Of a stretch of 36,100 bases of DNA, positions 1-6,969 are shown piece after piece (the stretch's first letter is position 1; every line of letters begins with the position of its first letter). The translations under genes and the position numbers were made by a program. The stretch lies in assembly GCA_903871805.1 (NCBI GenBank), contig CAIQIE010000378.1, positions 1 through 36,100 of the forward strand, written 5' to 3'. The notes beneath the pieces were generated by a model. That model ran no database searches. It was given only the letters and a program-made list of their open reading frames with translations, and was not told the DNA's origin. Origin of the DNA: an uncultured Planctomycetaceae bacterium (GTDB taxonomy: Bacteria > Planctomycetota > Planctomycetia > Planctomycetales > Planctomycetaceae).

Positions 1-1
1 C

Positions 2-1030
2 GGAGGCCGAGGTCGTTATCGCATCTACAACGGCTATGGCTATCGCCCGATTGGCTGGGGGCTGGGCGGTTGGGGACTTGGCTCATTGATCTACAACAGT
101 GGCTACCTGAGATACTCAAATCCGTATTTCGTTAATCCTGGTGCGTCCATCTACAATTACTCGCAGCCGATTACAGTGATCTACAACGGTGCAGCAAATG
201 TTCCTGCAAGCGACGTGAACACATCAGATCAGGTGCTCAAAAACGCCGTCGCAGCATTCCAGCAGAATGACTTCGATGCGGCCATCGACATGACCAATAA
301 AGGAATAATGCTGTACCCCGATGATGCTGTCCTCCACGAGTTCCGCGCACTCGTGTTGTTCGCTCAGCAGGACTATCAGCAATCAGCTGCGACCATTCAC
401 TCCGTGCTGGCCGTCGGACCCGGGTGGGACTGGACAACGCTGAGCAGCATGTATTCCAGCGTACCTGTCTACACCGAACAGCTTAGAACGCTTGAATCCT
501 TCACAAAGGCCAATCCACAGGATGCAGCGTCGCACTTTCTGCTGGCCTATCACTATATGTCGTGTGGGTATCCCGAATCAGCCGCGGTTCATCTGCGGCA
601 GGTGGTCAGGCTTATTCCCAATGACCGGGTTGCCGCAGATTTATTGAAGATGATTCTGCCTCCGGAGCCAGGCGAGACATTACCCACGAATGCGGCTCAG
701 CAGACGACGCGGGAATTACCACCAGGCGTAGTCCATGTGGCCCCTGAATCGCTTGTTGGGGTATGGAAGGCGACTCGTGCTGATGGTTCGATTTTTGATC
801 TGGTGCTGACGAACGATGCAGGGTTCACATGGAAGTTTGCTCCGAGGGATCAGGCGTCGCAGGAGTTTGGCGGGACTTACTCAGTTGAAGTTGAAGAAAA
901 TCTGCTGGTACTCGAACGCAGGGATGGTGGCTCGCTGATTGCCGAGATAACTCCGATGGAGGAAGGAAAGTTTAACTTCAGAGTGCTCGGTGCTGGTGAT
1001 GAGGATCCGGGTCTCGATTTTAGCAGGTAA
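2..1030 (+). CDS. TPR-repeat protein, 5' end cut by the window
   Basis: The reading frame is open from base 2, so the true start lies upstream of the window. The first visible residues are rich in Gly, Tyr and Arg (positions 2-85), a low-complexity segment like those that often follow a signal peptide in exported planctomycete proteins. About residues 70-200 form tetratricopeptide-like helix pairs (for example around FQQNDFDAAIDMTNKG and the following YPDDAVLHEFRALVLF), which usually act as protein-protein scaffolds. The last 90 residues look like a separate beta-rich domain beginning near VGVWKATRADGSIFDL, with alternating hydrophobic strands resembling small lipocalin-like or META-like domains; that resemblance is only inferred. 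No catalytic motif is visible. The gene is transcribed toward the small membrane protein genes but is 400 bases from them, so an operon is not clear. Its function is unknown. Confidence 0.75.
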   Translation, partial: GGRGRYRIYNGYGYRPIGWGLGGWGLGSLIYNSGYLRYSNPYFVNPGASIYNYSQPITVIYNGAANVPASDVNTSDQVLKNAVAAFQQNDFDAAIDMTNKGIMLYPDDAVLHEFRALVLFAQQDYQQSAATIHSVLAVGPGWDWTTLSSMYSSVPVYTEQLRTLESFTKANPQDAASHFLLAYHYMSCGYPESAAVHLRQVVRLIPNDRVAADLLKMILPPEPGETLPTNAAQQTTRELPPGVVHVAPESLVGVWKATRADGSIFDLVLTNDAGFTWKFAPRDQASQEFGGTYSVEVEENLLVLERRDGGSLIAEITPMEEGKFNFRVLGAGDEDPGLDFSR

Positions 1031-1100
1031 GCAGCAAGGCCGTGGTGTCTGGCGAGAGTTCATGCGACCTGGCGGAGTTCAGGCCATAAAACGGGATCCG

Positions 1101-1250
1101 ATGATTACGGATTTGCGGCAATCGAGCGGCAAGCGGACGGATTCGGGGGCAAAGTCGACGAACGATGATCAGAACGCTGCGGAAGAGCGGGACGATTTGG
1201 TTCGCAGGCTACTTGAAGCCGCCGCGGACCGTCATGCTCAATCAGGGTGA
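1101..1250 (+). CDS. possible small hypothetical protein (49 aa)
   Basis: A 49-codon ATG-initiated frame lies in the otherwise empty 399-base gap after the TPR gene (1031-1429). The predicted peptide is hydrophilic and ends in an amphipathic, helix-like segment around EERDDLVRRLLEAAADRHAQ. No recognisable family and only a weak ribosome-binding sequence (GGGA) are seen. It could be a chance frame; the rest of the gap shows nothing else. Confidence 0.25.
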   Translation: MITDLRQSSGKRTDSGAKSTNDDQNAAEERDDLVRRLLEAAADRHAQSG

Positions 1251-1429
1251 GCTTCCAGGCAGGCAGCGGCACACAGTGTGTGCAGAGACCATGCCCGGTA
1301 GCTTCAGCAGATGAGGTACGGGAGTTGCAGACTGAAGGCACGGCAAAGTGTGGCAGCACACAACAGCTGGTTTTGGTCGCGAGGGTCGCGGCCAACTCTT
1401 CAAAACTAGTGATTGAAAGGATACGACAA

Positions 1430-1579
1430 ATGCTCTGGACAATCTTCGTGATTTTACTGATCCTGTGGTTGCTGGGAATGGTGACTTCGACCACGCTCGG
1501 CGGCTTTATCCATTTACTGCTCATCATCGCCATTGTCGTGGTGTTGATCAGAGTCATTCAGGGAAGACGGACCGTCTAA
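1430..1579 (+). CDS. lmo0937-family small membrane protein (49 aa)
   Basis: The 49-residue product is almost wholly hydrophobic, with two transmembrane segments (about residues 2-17 and 25-43), a short TSTTLGG linker and a basic C-terminus RVIQGRRTV. This matches the architecture of the lmo0937/DUF5670 membrane peptides, found in many bacteria and often stress-related; no biochemical role is established. The start at 1430 was chosen because AAAGGA lies about 8 bases upstream and the segment before it is not hydrophobic. A longer frame in the same phase reaches back to 1247 but looks non-coding. The next gene, another membrane protein, starts 21 bases after the stop, so the two may be co-transcribed. 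Confidence 0.75.
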   Translation: MLWTIFVILLILWLLGMVTSTTLGGFIHLLLIIAIVVVLIRVIQGRRTV

Positions 1580-1600
1580 AGGCTCGGGCTCAGCGATAAC

Positions 1601-2305
1601 ATGACGTTGGCAACAGATGACATTCACGTCTTTGCAATTCCGGGTTTCCGGGAGCCTTTCAACTGCTTCACTCATTTCCTGGCAGTGATCGTTTTTTCCA
1701 TCCTGAGTGTCTATCTCATCCGCGAGGGCCGTGGGAGTTGGATACGCATGGCAAGCCTGAGCGTCATGGCATTCTTCTCGGTCTTTCTGCTTTCCATGAG
1801 TACTGTGTATCACATGCTCGGGCCGGGCCCTGGACGTGACATCATGCGGCAGTTGGACATCGCGGGGGTCTTTGCACTGATTGCCGGGACGATGACCCCC
1901 ATCCATGCGATCCTTGACCGAGGCGTTAAACGATGGGCGTCGCTGCTCCTTGTCTGGTCAACCGCCGCAGCAGGTATTACGCTGAGTGCGGTGTTCTCGA
2001 AAAGCCTGCCATCCGGAGTCGGGGTTGCCGTGTTCCTGCTGTTCGGCTGGTCCGGGCTGGTCTCATGCATCCTGCTCTGGAGGCGGTACAGCTTTTGTTT
2101 CGTCAAGCCGTTGATTGGAGGAGGAGTGGCCTATTCACTGGGGGCTCTGCTTCTCGGGCAGGATGCAATAATTCTGATTCCTGGGGTCGTCGGTGCTCAT
2201 GAGGTGTGGCATTTGGCCGTCATTCTTGGATTGGGCCTGCATTGGCGGTTTGTGTTCCAATTCGCCGGTGGACCTCCTCACACGTCTGTCAGCGATCCTG
2301 ATTAA
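1601..2305 (+). CDS. hemolysin III / TrhA family (PAQR-like) membrane protein
   Basis: The 234-residue protein has about seven hydrophobic helices and the hallmarks of the hemolysin III/PAQR superfamily: a His near residue 25 at the start of TM1, S67-TVYH71, the conserved stretch LDIAGVFALIAGTMTP at 85-100, and GAHEVWH with H200 and H204 in the last helix. In characterised PAQR proteins these Ser/His/Asp residues hold a zinc ion, and bacterial members have been linked to membrane fluidity and lipid homeostasis rather than true haemolysis. Length is normal for bacterial members (about 210-240). It follows the lmo0937-like peptide by 21 bases. No clear Shine-Dalgarno site is seen at 1601. Assignment to the superfamily is secure; the physiological role is inferred. 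Confidence 0.9.
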   Translation: MTLATDDIHVFAIPGFREPFNCFTHFLAVIVFSILSVYLIREGRGSWIRMASLSVMAFFSVFLLSMSTVYHMLGPGPGRDIMRQLDIAGVFALIAGTMTPIHAILDRGVKRWASLLLVWSTAAAGITLSAVFSKSLPSGVGVAVFLLFGWSGLVSCILLWRRYSFCFVKPLIGGGVAYSLGALLLGQDAIILIPGVVGAHEVWHLAVILGLGLHWRFVFQFAGGPPHTSVSDPD

Positions 2306-2356
2306 GAAGGCCGCCCACTTCCCGACTTGCCTGCCCTTGCGGGAAGGCCTCATCGC

Positions 2357-2400
2357 GGCGCTCTGCTTCCCACCGACAATTCTCTGCCAGCCCTTCAGGC
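2357..2400 (+). repeat. 44-bp interspersed repeat, copy 1
   Basis: This segment matches the reverse complement of 11303-11346 at 39 of 44 positions, with no length difference. Both copies lie between genes and share the core ATTCTCTGCCAGCC. All six frames around it look non-coding. It sits in the 500-base gap between the hemolysin III-like gene and the toxin-antitoxin pair. Confidence 0.7.
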
Positions 2401-2661
2401 GCCGAACCAACGGCACGAAAGAGATGCATGGTCCCGTTCCAGTCGTTCCAGTGACGTTCTGAACTGTCCCGGGATCCGCAAGCGGCCATGACATGGGTCG
2501 CCGATGCAGACGTTGCGACGAGCGGCATCGCCGTTTCCAAATCGTCCTGAAAGCTGTCGGGGTCCTGACGCAGCACCTGGCGTGGATTGCATCTTGAAAA
2601 AATCAAGCCTGGCTGATAGCATCAAGCCCGTGATCGATGCCAAATGCGACACCCGCCGGTG

Positions 2662-2679
2662 CTGTGCTTGTAAGCACAG
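2662..2679. repeat. perfect 8-bp inverted repeat upstream of the toxin-antitoxin pair
   Basis: CTGTGCTT (2662-2669) and AAGCACAG (2672-2679) are perfect reverse complements separated by GT. It lies 127 bases before the antitoxin start and could be a short hairpin or a dimer-binding operator. There is no T-tract after it, so it is unlikely to be a terminator. Confidence 0.5.
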
Positions 2680-2692
2680 GCGTCCTTCTGAA

Positions 2693-2719
2693 GCAGATGT
2701 TGTTTATGCAGATGTTGTT
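2693..2719 (+). promoter_or_regulatory. tandem 12-bp direct repeats, candidate antitoxin operator
   Basis: GCAGATGTTGTT occurs at 2693-2704 and again at 2708-2719, a 15-base period, 87 bases upstream of the antitoxin start. Type II antitoxins commonly bind repeated sites upstream of their own operon. The operator role is inferred only from position and repetition. Confidence 0.35.
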
Positions 2720-2805
2720 AGTGTTGTTCGCAGAGGGGGCTGCTGGTGCAGCTGCGCGTGGGCAACTGTCAAAAGCGTCCCGCCTTCCGGGATTTGGAGA
2801 TCGCT

Positions 2806-3021
2806 ATGCATCCCGATCTTTCCCGAATACTGCTGCTGCCACTTCCTGATCAGTTGCAGGCAGTTGAGGACCTTTGGGATCATATCTCTGCTGCAAGTCA
2901 ACCGTTGCCAGTTCCGGATTGGCAGCAGCGCGAATTGAACCAGCGCATGGCCAGATTCGAACAGAACCCGGAATCGGCAATTCCATGGGAAGACGCCCTC
3001 AGGCAGCTTAGAAATCCATGA
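2806..3021 (+). CDS. addiction module antitoxin (Unstab_antitox family)
   Basis: The 71-residue protein fits the addiction-module antitoxin family usually paired with ParE/RelE toxins: an N-terminal helix of the form LPLPDQLQAVEDLWDHI, a central Pro-rich turn (LPVPDWQQRELNQRM) and a C-terminal motif IPWEDALRQLR. In known systems the antitoxin binds and neutralises its toxin and represses the operon. The start at 2806 is supported by GGAG about 6 bases upstream; an in-phase frame reaches back to 2746 but has no such site. Its stop codon overlaps the toxin start in an ATGA arrangement, implying translational coupling. Repeats at 2662-2719 are candidate operator sites. Confidence 0.85.
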   Translation: MHPDLSRILLLPLPDQLQAVEDLWDHISAASQPLPVPDWQQRELNQRMARFEQNPESAIPWEDALRQLRNP

Positions 3022-3317
3022 CCCAGACGCTGCTCATCCTCCCCGAGGCTGTCGAGGACATCGCAGAGGCTCGCCGTTGGTACGATGAGGCCTTAACTGG
3101 CCTTGGAGAAAGGTTTCTTTCGCAGGTTGACGACTGCATCAGAAGAATTCAAACGTATCCCGACCTCTATGAGCGGGTGTACAAGCAGTATCGCAGAGCG
3201 ATGGTGCGTCGCTTCCCATTTGTCGTTTTCTACGAAGTCAGCGCCGACCGTCTGGTTGTCTACTCCGTCTTTCATACCGCCCAGGACCCCAACAAGTGGC
3301 GGAAACGACTTCCCTGA
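3018..3317 (+). CDS. ParE/RelE-family toxin
   Basis: The 99-residue protein matches the ParE/RelE fold: N-terminal strand LLILPEAVEDI, the helix pair AEARRWYDEALTGLGERFLSQVDDCIRRI, the central strands RRAMVRRFPFVVFYEV, and the C-terminal strand VVYSVFHTAQDPNKWRKRL. ParE toxins poison DNA gyrase and RelE toxins cleave ribosome-bound mRNA; the target cannot be told from sequence alone, although the FPFVVFYEV and H-A-Q-DP-x-W pattern is typical of ParE-type annotations. Length is normal. It overlaps the antitoxin gene by 4 bases and nothing suggests inactivation. Confidence 0.88.
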   Translation: MTQTLLILPEAVEDIAEARRWYDEALTGLGERFLSQVDDCIRRIQTYPDLYERVYKQYRRAMVRRFPFVVFYEVSADRLVVYSVFHTAQDPNKWRKRLP

Positions 3318-3646
3318 ATTCCATCGCCGGCAGGGCGCAACGCATGGAGATTAGGGGCCTTCCATCTGTTGTTTGACAGACCGAGTCCTGGTGCTGTTGT
3401 GCAGGAGTTTTTGGCTGTGGACAGAACCTGATGTTGGCGAATGGAAATCATACGATGGCGGGGGCGAATCGGCGGGATGGTCTGGCGGACCAGGAAGTTC
3501 AGGGTGTTCACCGTCGCAATCGCTGAATCAATGTGGCGAGCGTGCATGTTTTAAGTGGAATGGCTCGATTGGGGTTACCGCGCCCCCGGGACTGGCAGGA
3601 ACAGTTCCACAGCCGGCGGGCAGTTGCAGTGGGTGGCGCCGCATAA

Positions 3647-3679
3647 AAGCGGAACGGCGCGAGCCGTCCGGTGTCGGTC
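3647..3679 (+). repeat. 33-bp REP-like hairpin element, copy 1
   Basis: This matches 4018-4050 with three differences over 33 bases. The core CGGAACGGC-GCGA-GCCGTCCG folds into a GC-rich stem with one bulged base, the shape of REP palindromes. An intact REP-associated transposase gene lies at 22203-23249; a functional link is inferred only. Confidence 0.65.
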
Positions 3680-3701
3680 TTCGCTGTTGACAACCACAGT
3701 A

Positions 3702-3781
3702 TTCACCACGGATAACACGAAGGGGACGGAACACAAGAACTGACGCGATTATTCGGTGTGCACACTGGACACCGTGGTGAA
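3702..3781. repeat. 10-bp perfect inverted repeat spaced by 60 bases
   Basis: TTCACCACGG (3702-3711) and CCGTGGTGAA (3772-3781) are exact reverse complements. The spacer contains two related ACAC/GACGGA blocks. It may be the ends of a very small element or a long-range hairpin; no coding content is visible inside. Confidence 0.4.
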
Positions 3782-3855
3782 ATCCGTTGTGCGTTTCTGT
3801 GATATGCCGGACGACGGGAAAACATCGGCAACCTACGTGTCTCGAATGCGATTCA

Positions 3856-3899
3856 GCCCTGAACAGGGCGGAATGTTGTAGCCACGGGCGTGAGCCCAT
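3856..3899. repeat. two adjacent short hairpins
   Basis: GCCCTG-AA-CAGGGC (3856-3869) is a perfect hairpin, followed by a GGGC-GTGA-GCCC stem-loop centred near 3891. The second resembles the GGC-GCRA-GCC loop of the 33-bp repeats nearby, suggesting a related palindromic family. Confidence 0.45.
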
Positions 3900-4017
3900 T
3901 GGACTTACGACAAGCACAGAGAAGCCCTGAAGGCGCGACATGAGATGAGCCAATGCATTGAGCCTCATCGTAAAAAATAATTAGAGCTGCCCCCGGTTTG
4001 GCTTATGGGCAGAATGC

Positions 4018-4050
4018 AAGCGGAACGGCGCAAGCCGTCCGGTGCCGTTC
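4018..4050 (+). repeat. 33-bp REP-like hairpin element, copy 2
   Basis: Second copy of the element at 3647-3679, in the same orientation 371 bases away. It runs directly into a 7-bp tandem array. The loop base differs (GCGC-A instead of GCGC-G) while both stem arms are kept. Confidence 0.65.
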
Positions 4051-4102
4051 AGCATTCAGCATTCAGCATTCAGCATTCAGCATTCAGCATTCAGCATTCA
4101 GC
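4048..4102. repeat. 7-bp tandem array, unit TTCAGCA, about 7.8 copies
   Basis: Seven perfect TTCAGCA units and a partial eighth run head-to-tail with no interruption. Because 7 is not a multiple of 3 all frames stay open, giving peptide-like runs of SIQHSAF that are artefacts. It lies between a REP-like element and the 3' end of the ceramidase-like gene. Confidence 0.9.
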
Positions 4103-4218
4103 CCGCCAACTACCGGAACACCTTTGATGCAATTGTGGTGCCTGCACGCGCTCGAAAAACGCGGACCGGTGATCTTGAAACACGCATTCCGACAGCTGGA
4201 CGGCGGCATGTTTCCATT

Positions 4219-5610
4219 TCAGATCTCATCGTGCAGCTGCCTGACGCCTGTGGCAATTCGATCTTCGATGTCGCCCTGCCAGCGGAATGCCGGGCGGCCG
4301 TATTCAAACAGGTTGCTGCCGCCTTCGTAGCCGCCCTCGTCCCAGACACGTCGACTGGGAATGTACGCCAGCATGTCGTCCGAATAGCCCATCACCCACG
4401 TTCCCGGACCGTACTCGGACTTAAACCGCAACGCGTAGTCCACGACCGTTTCAGCGCCCATCCCGATCCATGTGACTTCGCTTCCCAGTTGCCACAGATG
4501 GAGCGGATAAGGTGAGCCTGATTCAAAGGTGTCGCCCTGTTCCAGTTGTTTCAGCAGTCGGCTGGCCCATCGAGCTTTCAGGCTGTTGGGGTCCTGCTGC
4601 AGTGCTTGCAGCTCGGCGCGACCGACAACCTGAAGATACGGAAGTTCAATTTCCCTGAAGGCAGTTTTCAGTTGTGGGCTGACGGGGTGAAGTGGTCCGT
4701 TCAGTGTTTCTTTCACCGCCATGGCCAGCATCTGGCCGTACTTTTCGCAAAGTTCCACGCGTCGTCGTGGCAGGGGATTCTGGTCGCCGCCGCAGGTGTT
4801 GACGAACATGGCGCAGGCACCAGGGAAGGCCTGTTCCAGTTCCAGTTGCGCGAATCCCGGATAGTCTCCGCACCACGTGGTGAAGCTGAGCGTGGTGGGG
4901 TGGCACGCGTAGCCAAAGAGAATGGCCAGTATCGCTCCATCGGGTCGCGTCACGCGGAGGACTGGCACGCTGTGATCAACCGGTCCGGCAAGTGGGATCC
5001 CGCGTGCGATCAGATCCGGGACATCGGCTTCACGATTGTTTCTGCGATTGACGGCGAAGGTGCAAACGCCTGCTCCGTGACTGATCGTCGCGGAGGTCAG
5101 TCCTGCGAGTGCAGCCTGGACGAGGTGCACGGCGCGTTCCACCATCTGATCGGTATAGTCCTGAACCAATGCTTCCTGCGCTGCATCGACGGGATAGTAG
5201 TCGATCAGATCATCGCCAAGGCGGGGGCCACAGTGGTTATGAGAAAAGGTGAACATGATCTGGTCGCGGTTAAGCTGACACAGCTCCTTCAGCCTCGCAA
5301 AGACACGATGGCTCATGGAACGGGGAACCCCCTGAAAATCGCTGGTGATCAGCACGGCGCGATGTCCATCGGGAGATTCCAGGGCAAGGGCTTTCATCCA
5401 GAGATCATGCAGCTTTCCATCGGGCACGCGCTTCGTTCCATAGCCGGCTAGCCAGACCGGGGTCTCCGGTGTGATAACAGCGCGGGCTGTTCCTGCTTTC
5501 CATGTCGCTGCTGCTGTTACGGATGCTGTCGCGGAGCCCGTCGTCAGCAAGGTGGTGCCCGCAGCAAAAGCGGACTGCAGGAAATGACGTCGTGAAGCGA
5601 TGACTGGCAC
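4219..5610 (-). CDS. Tat-exported neutral ceramidase-fold protein with altered nucleophile
   Basis: The 463-residue product resembles the neutral/alkaline non-lysosomal ceramidase family (Zn amidases releasing fatty acid from ceramide). The GTG start at 5610 is chosen because GGAGGT lies 5 bases upstream and it places SRRHFLQ at residues 6-12, a twin-arginine signal followed by a hydrophobic stretch to about residue 30. An in-phase frame extends to 5766 but is Arg/Cys-rich and lacks such a site. Expected metal-site positions are present: H124/H126 in SHNHCGP, H237 in ACHPTT, E387 and Y416. However, the position of the family's catalytic Ser (GDVSPN-like) reads GGDQNP, with Asn278. A deacylase with classical chemistry is therefore doubtful; many environmental homologues are only distantly related. 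It lacks the C-terminal Ig-like domain of true ceramidases. It is divergent from the PmoA-family gene at 5811, with a 200-base shared upstream region. Confidence 0.82.
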   Translation of the reverse strand: MPVIASRRHFLQSAFAAGTTLLTTGSATASVTAAATWKAGTARAVITPETPVWLAGYGTKRVPDGKLHDLWMKALALESPDGHRAVLITSDFQGVPRSMSHRVFARLKELCQLNRDQIMFTFSHNHCGPRLGDDLIDYYPVDAAQEALVQDYTDQMVERAVHLVQAALAGLTSATISHGAGVCTFAVNRRNNREADVPDLIARGIPLAGPVDHSVPVLRVTRPDGAILAILFGYACHPTTLSFTTWCGDYPGFAQLELEQAFPGACAMFVNTCGGDQNPLPRRRVELCEKYGQMLAMAVKETLNGPLHPVSPQLKTAFREIELPYLQVVGRAELQALQQDPNSLKARWASRLLKQLEQGDTFESGSPYPLHLWQLGSEVTWIGMGAETVVDYALRFKSEYGPGTWVMGYSDDMLAYIPSRRVWDEGGYEGGSNLFEYGRPAFRWQGDIEDRIATGVRQLHDEI

Positions 5611-5810
5611 AGAAGACCTCCGACCGTTACGAGAAAAGACCTGAATAGACTGACATATTGATGTGCGGTTGGCCAGTGAGATGCCCGGTTGACAGGCGTG
5701 GCGATTCCGGGGACAACGTATTTCTCGTGAACGATTGCGGCAGACGGTTTTGACGGCCGTCAGCATTTTCTGAAGGCTGGATTTTTCTTCTCCGGGGACG
5801 GGACGCAGAA

Positions 5811-6734
5811 ATGGCAGGAACCATCACACGGTGTCAGGCACTTCCACTTGCAGATCACCAGGTGTCCTTTCGCATTGATGATCGTGAGGTTCTGCGCTGG
5901 AATTTCGGGACTGAGTATCCGCGTCCGTTCTTTTTTCCGGTCATCGCGCCTTCCGGAGCGATGTTGACGCGGATGGGGCATCCGGGAGCACCGGATCATG
6001 ATCATCATCAGTCTGTCTGGTTTGCACACAACAAGGTGCTGGGCATGGATTTCTGGGGAAATACGTCGGGGGCCACCGTACGGCAGTTGCAGTGGTATGC
6101 CTGGGAAGATGACGACAATTTCTGTCGAATGGCGGTGGAACTGGGCTGGTTTGACGGGCACAACCCGGAGGCCTTGATTCGTCAGGAGCTGATTTGTGAG
6201 GTGTGTCCGCTGGATCGGCCACAGGAGTATTCTTTGGAGCTGCAAAGTCGATTTGTACCTACTGCGGGTTCGCTGGAGTTTGGCAGGACGAATTTTGGAT
6301 TTCTTGCAGTCAGGGTAGCGAAGTCGATTTCGGCAGTGTTTGGTTCCGGAATTCTGACGGGCAGCGAAGGGACTCAGGGAGAAAAGCAGCTGTTTGGCCA
6401 GGTATCACGATGGATGGATTACAGCGGTCCAACGCGTCGTGGAGAATCCGGTGCCGAGGGGATCACGCTGATGGATCACGCAGACAACCCGGGACAGCCG
6501 ACGGGCTGGCATGTGCGCGATGATGGCTGGATGTGTGCCTCGCCGTGTATGAATTCCGCACAGATCACTACAAGAGATACGCCGCTCACATTGCGATATT
6601 TACTGCATATTCATTCCGGGCCGGTGGATGCTGAGCGAGCCGGGGGACTGCAGCAGGAGTTCAGCAGCCGGCCTGCTCTGCGGGTGGTGAAATCGGTGAC
6701 GCCGCATATTCGCTGGAAGATTGAGCGGGATTGA
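5811..6734 (+). CDS. PmoA-family protein (DUF6807)
   Basis: The 307-residue protein carries the signature of the DUF6807 family, often labelled PmoA although unrelated to particulate methane monooxygenase in function: PFFFPVIAPSGAMLTR, then HPGAPDHDHHQSVWFAHN (about residues 57-74) and a late DHADNPGQPTGWHVRDDGW block. The His/Asp cluster suggests metal or sugar binding, but no reaction is established; planctomycete members are usually found near carbohydrate or oxidoreductase genes. No signal peptide is seen and no strong ribosome-binding site precedes 5811. Family assignment is firm, role unknown. It is divergent from the ceramidase-fold gene and 235 bases before the PSCyt1 gene. Confidence 0.85.
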   Translation: MAGTITRCQALPLADHQVSFRIDDREVLRWNFGTEYPRPFFFPVIAPSGAMLTRMGHPGAPDHDHHQSVWFAHNKVLGMDFWGNTSGATVRQLQWYAWEDDDNFCRMAVELGWFDGHNPEALIRQELICEVCPLDRPQEYSLELQSRFVPTAGSLEFGRTNFGFLAVRVAKSISAVFGSGILTGSEGTQGEKQLFGQVSRWMDYSGPTRRGESGAEGITLMDHADNPGQPTGWHVRDDGWMCASPCMNSAQITTRDTPLTLRYLLHIHSGPVDAERAGGLQQEFSSRPALRVVKSVTPHIRWKIERD

Positions 6735-6969
6735 ACGCGTTCGAGGACTGTGTGGACGTTGATTGGTCTCAGATGCGGTGCGGGCGCGAAGACCTGAACG
6801 TCTGAATTTTCCGCGATGGGCGGCGGTTAGTCAGCCTGTGGAAGGATGAAGCGGGTGAAGGTTGTACCTGAGCGGTGCTGCTTTGGTAAACTTCTCACTG
6901 GACGTTGCGTGGTCGTTGACGGCACAATGGGGCAGATCGACGAAAAACAGTGTATCCTGGACAAGACGC

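Larger units (their letters stand above)
3318..4218. other. 901-base gene-free stretch packed with small repeats
   Basis: No convincing gene is seen here on either strand; open frames are short, Arg/Ser/Cys-rich and change composition at repeat edges. It holds two copies of a 33-bp hairpin element (3647, 4018), hairpins at 3856 and 3883, a 10-bp inverted repeat (3702/3772) and a 7-bp tandem array (4048). It looks like an accumulation site for small non-coding elements between the toxin gene and the 3' end of the ceramidase-like gene. Confidence 0.6.

Noticed and set aside
4048-4102. Possible CRISPR or coding tandem repeat
   Set aside because: The 7-base units are contiguous without spacers, so this is a simple tandem array, and the repeat-encoded peptide arises in all frames.
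4546-5451. 301-codon plus-strand open frame opposite the ceramidase-fold gene
   Set aside because: It is wholly antisense to a gene with clear family motifs, and its own translation has no recognisable domain.
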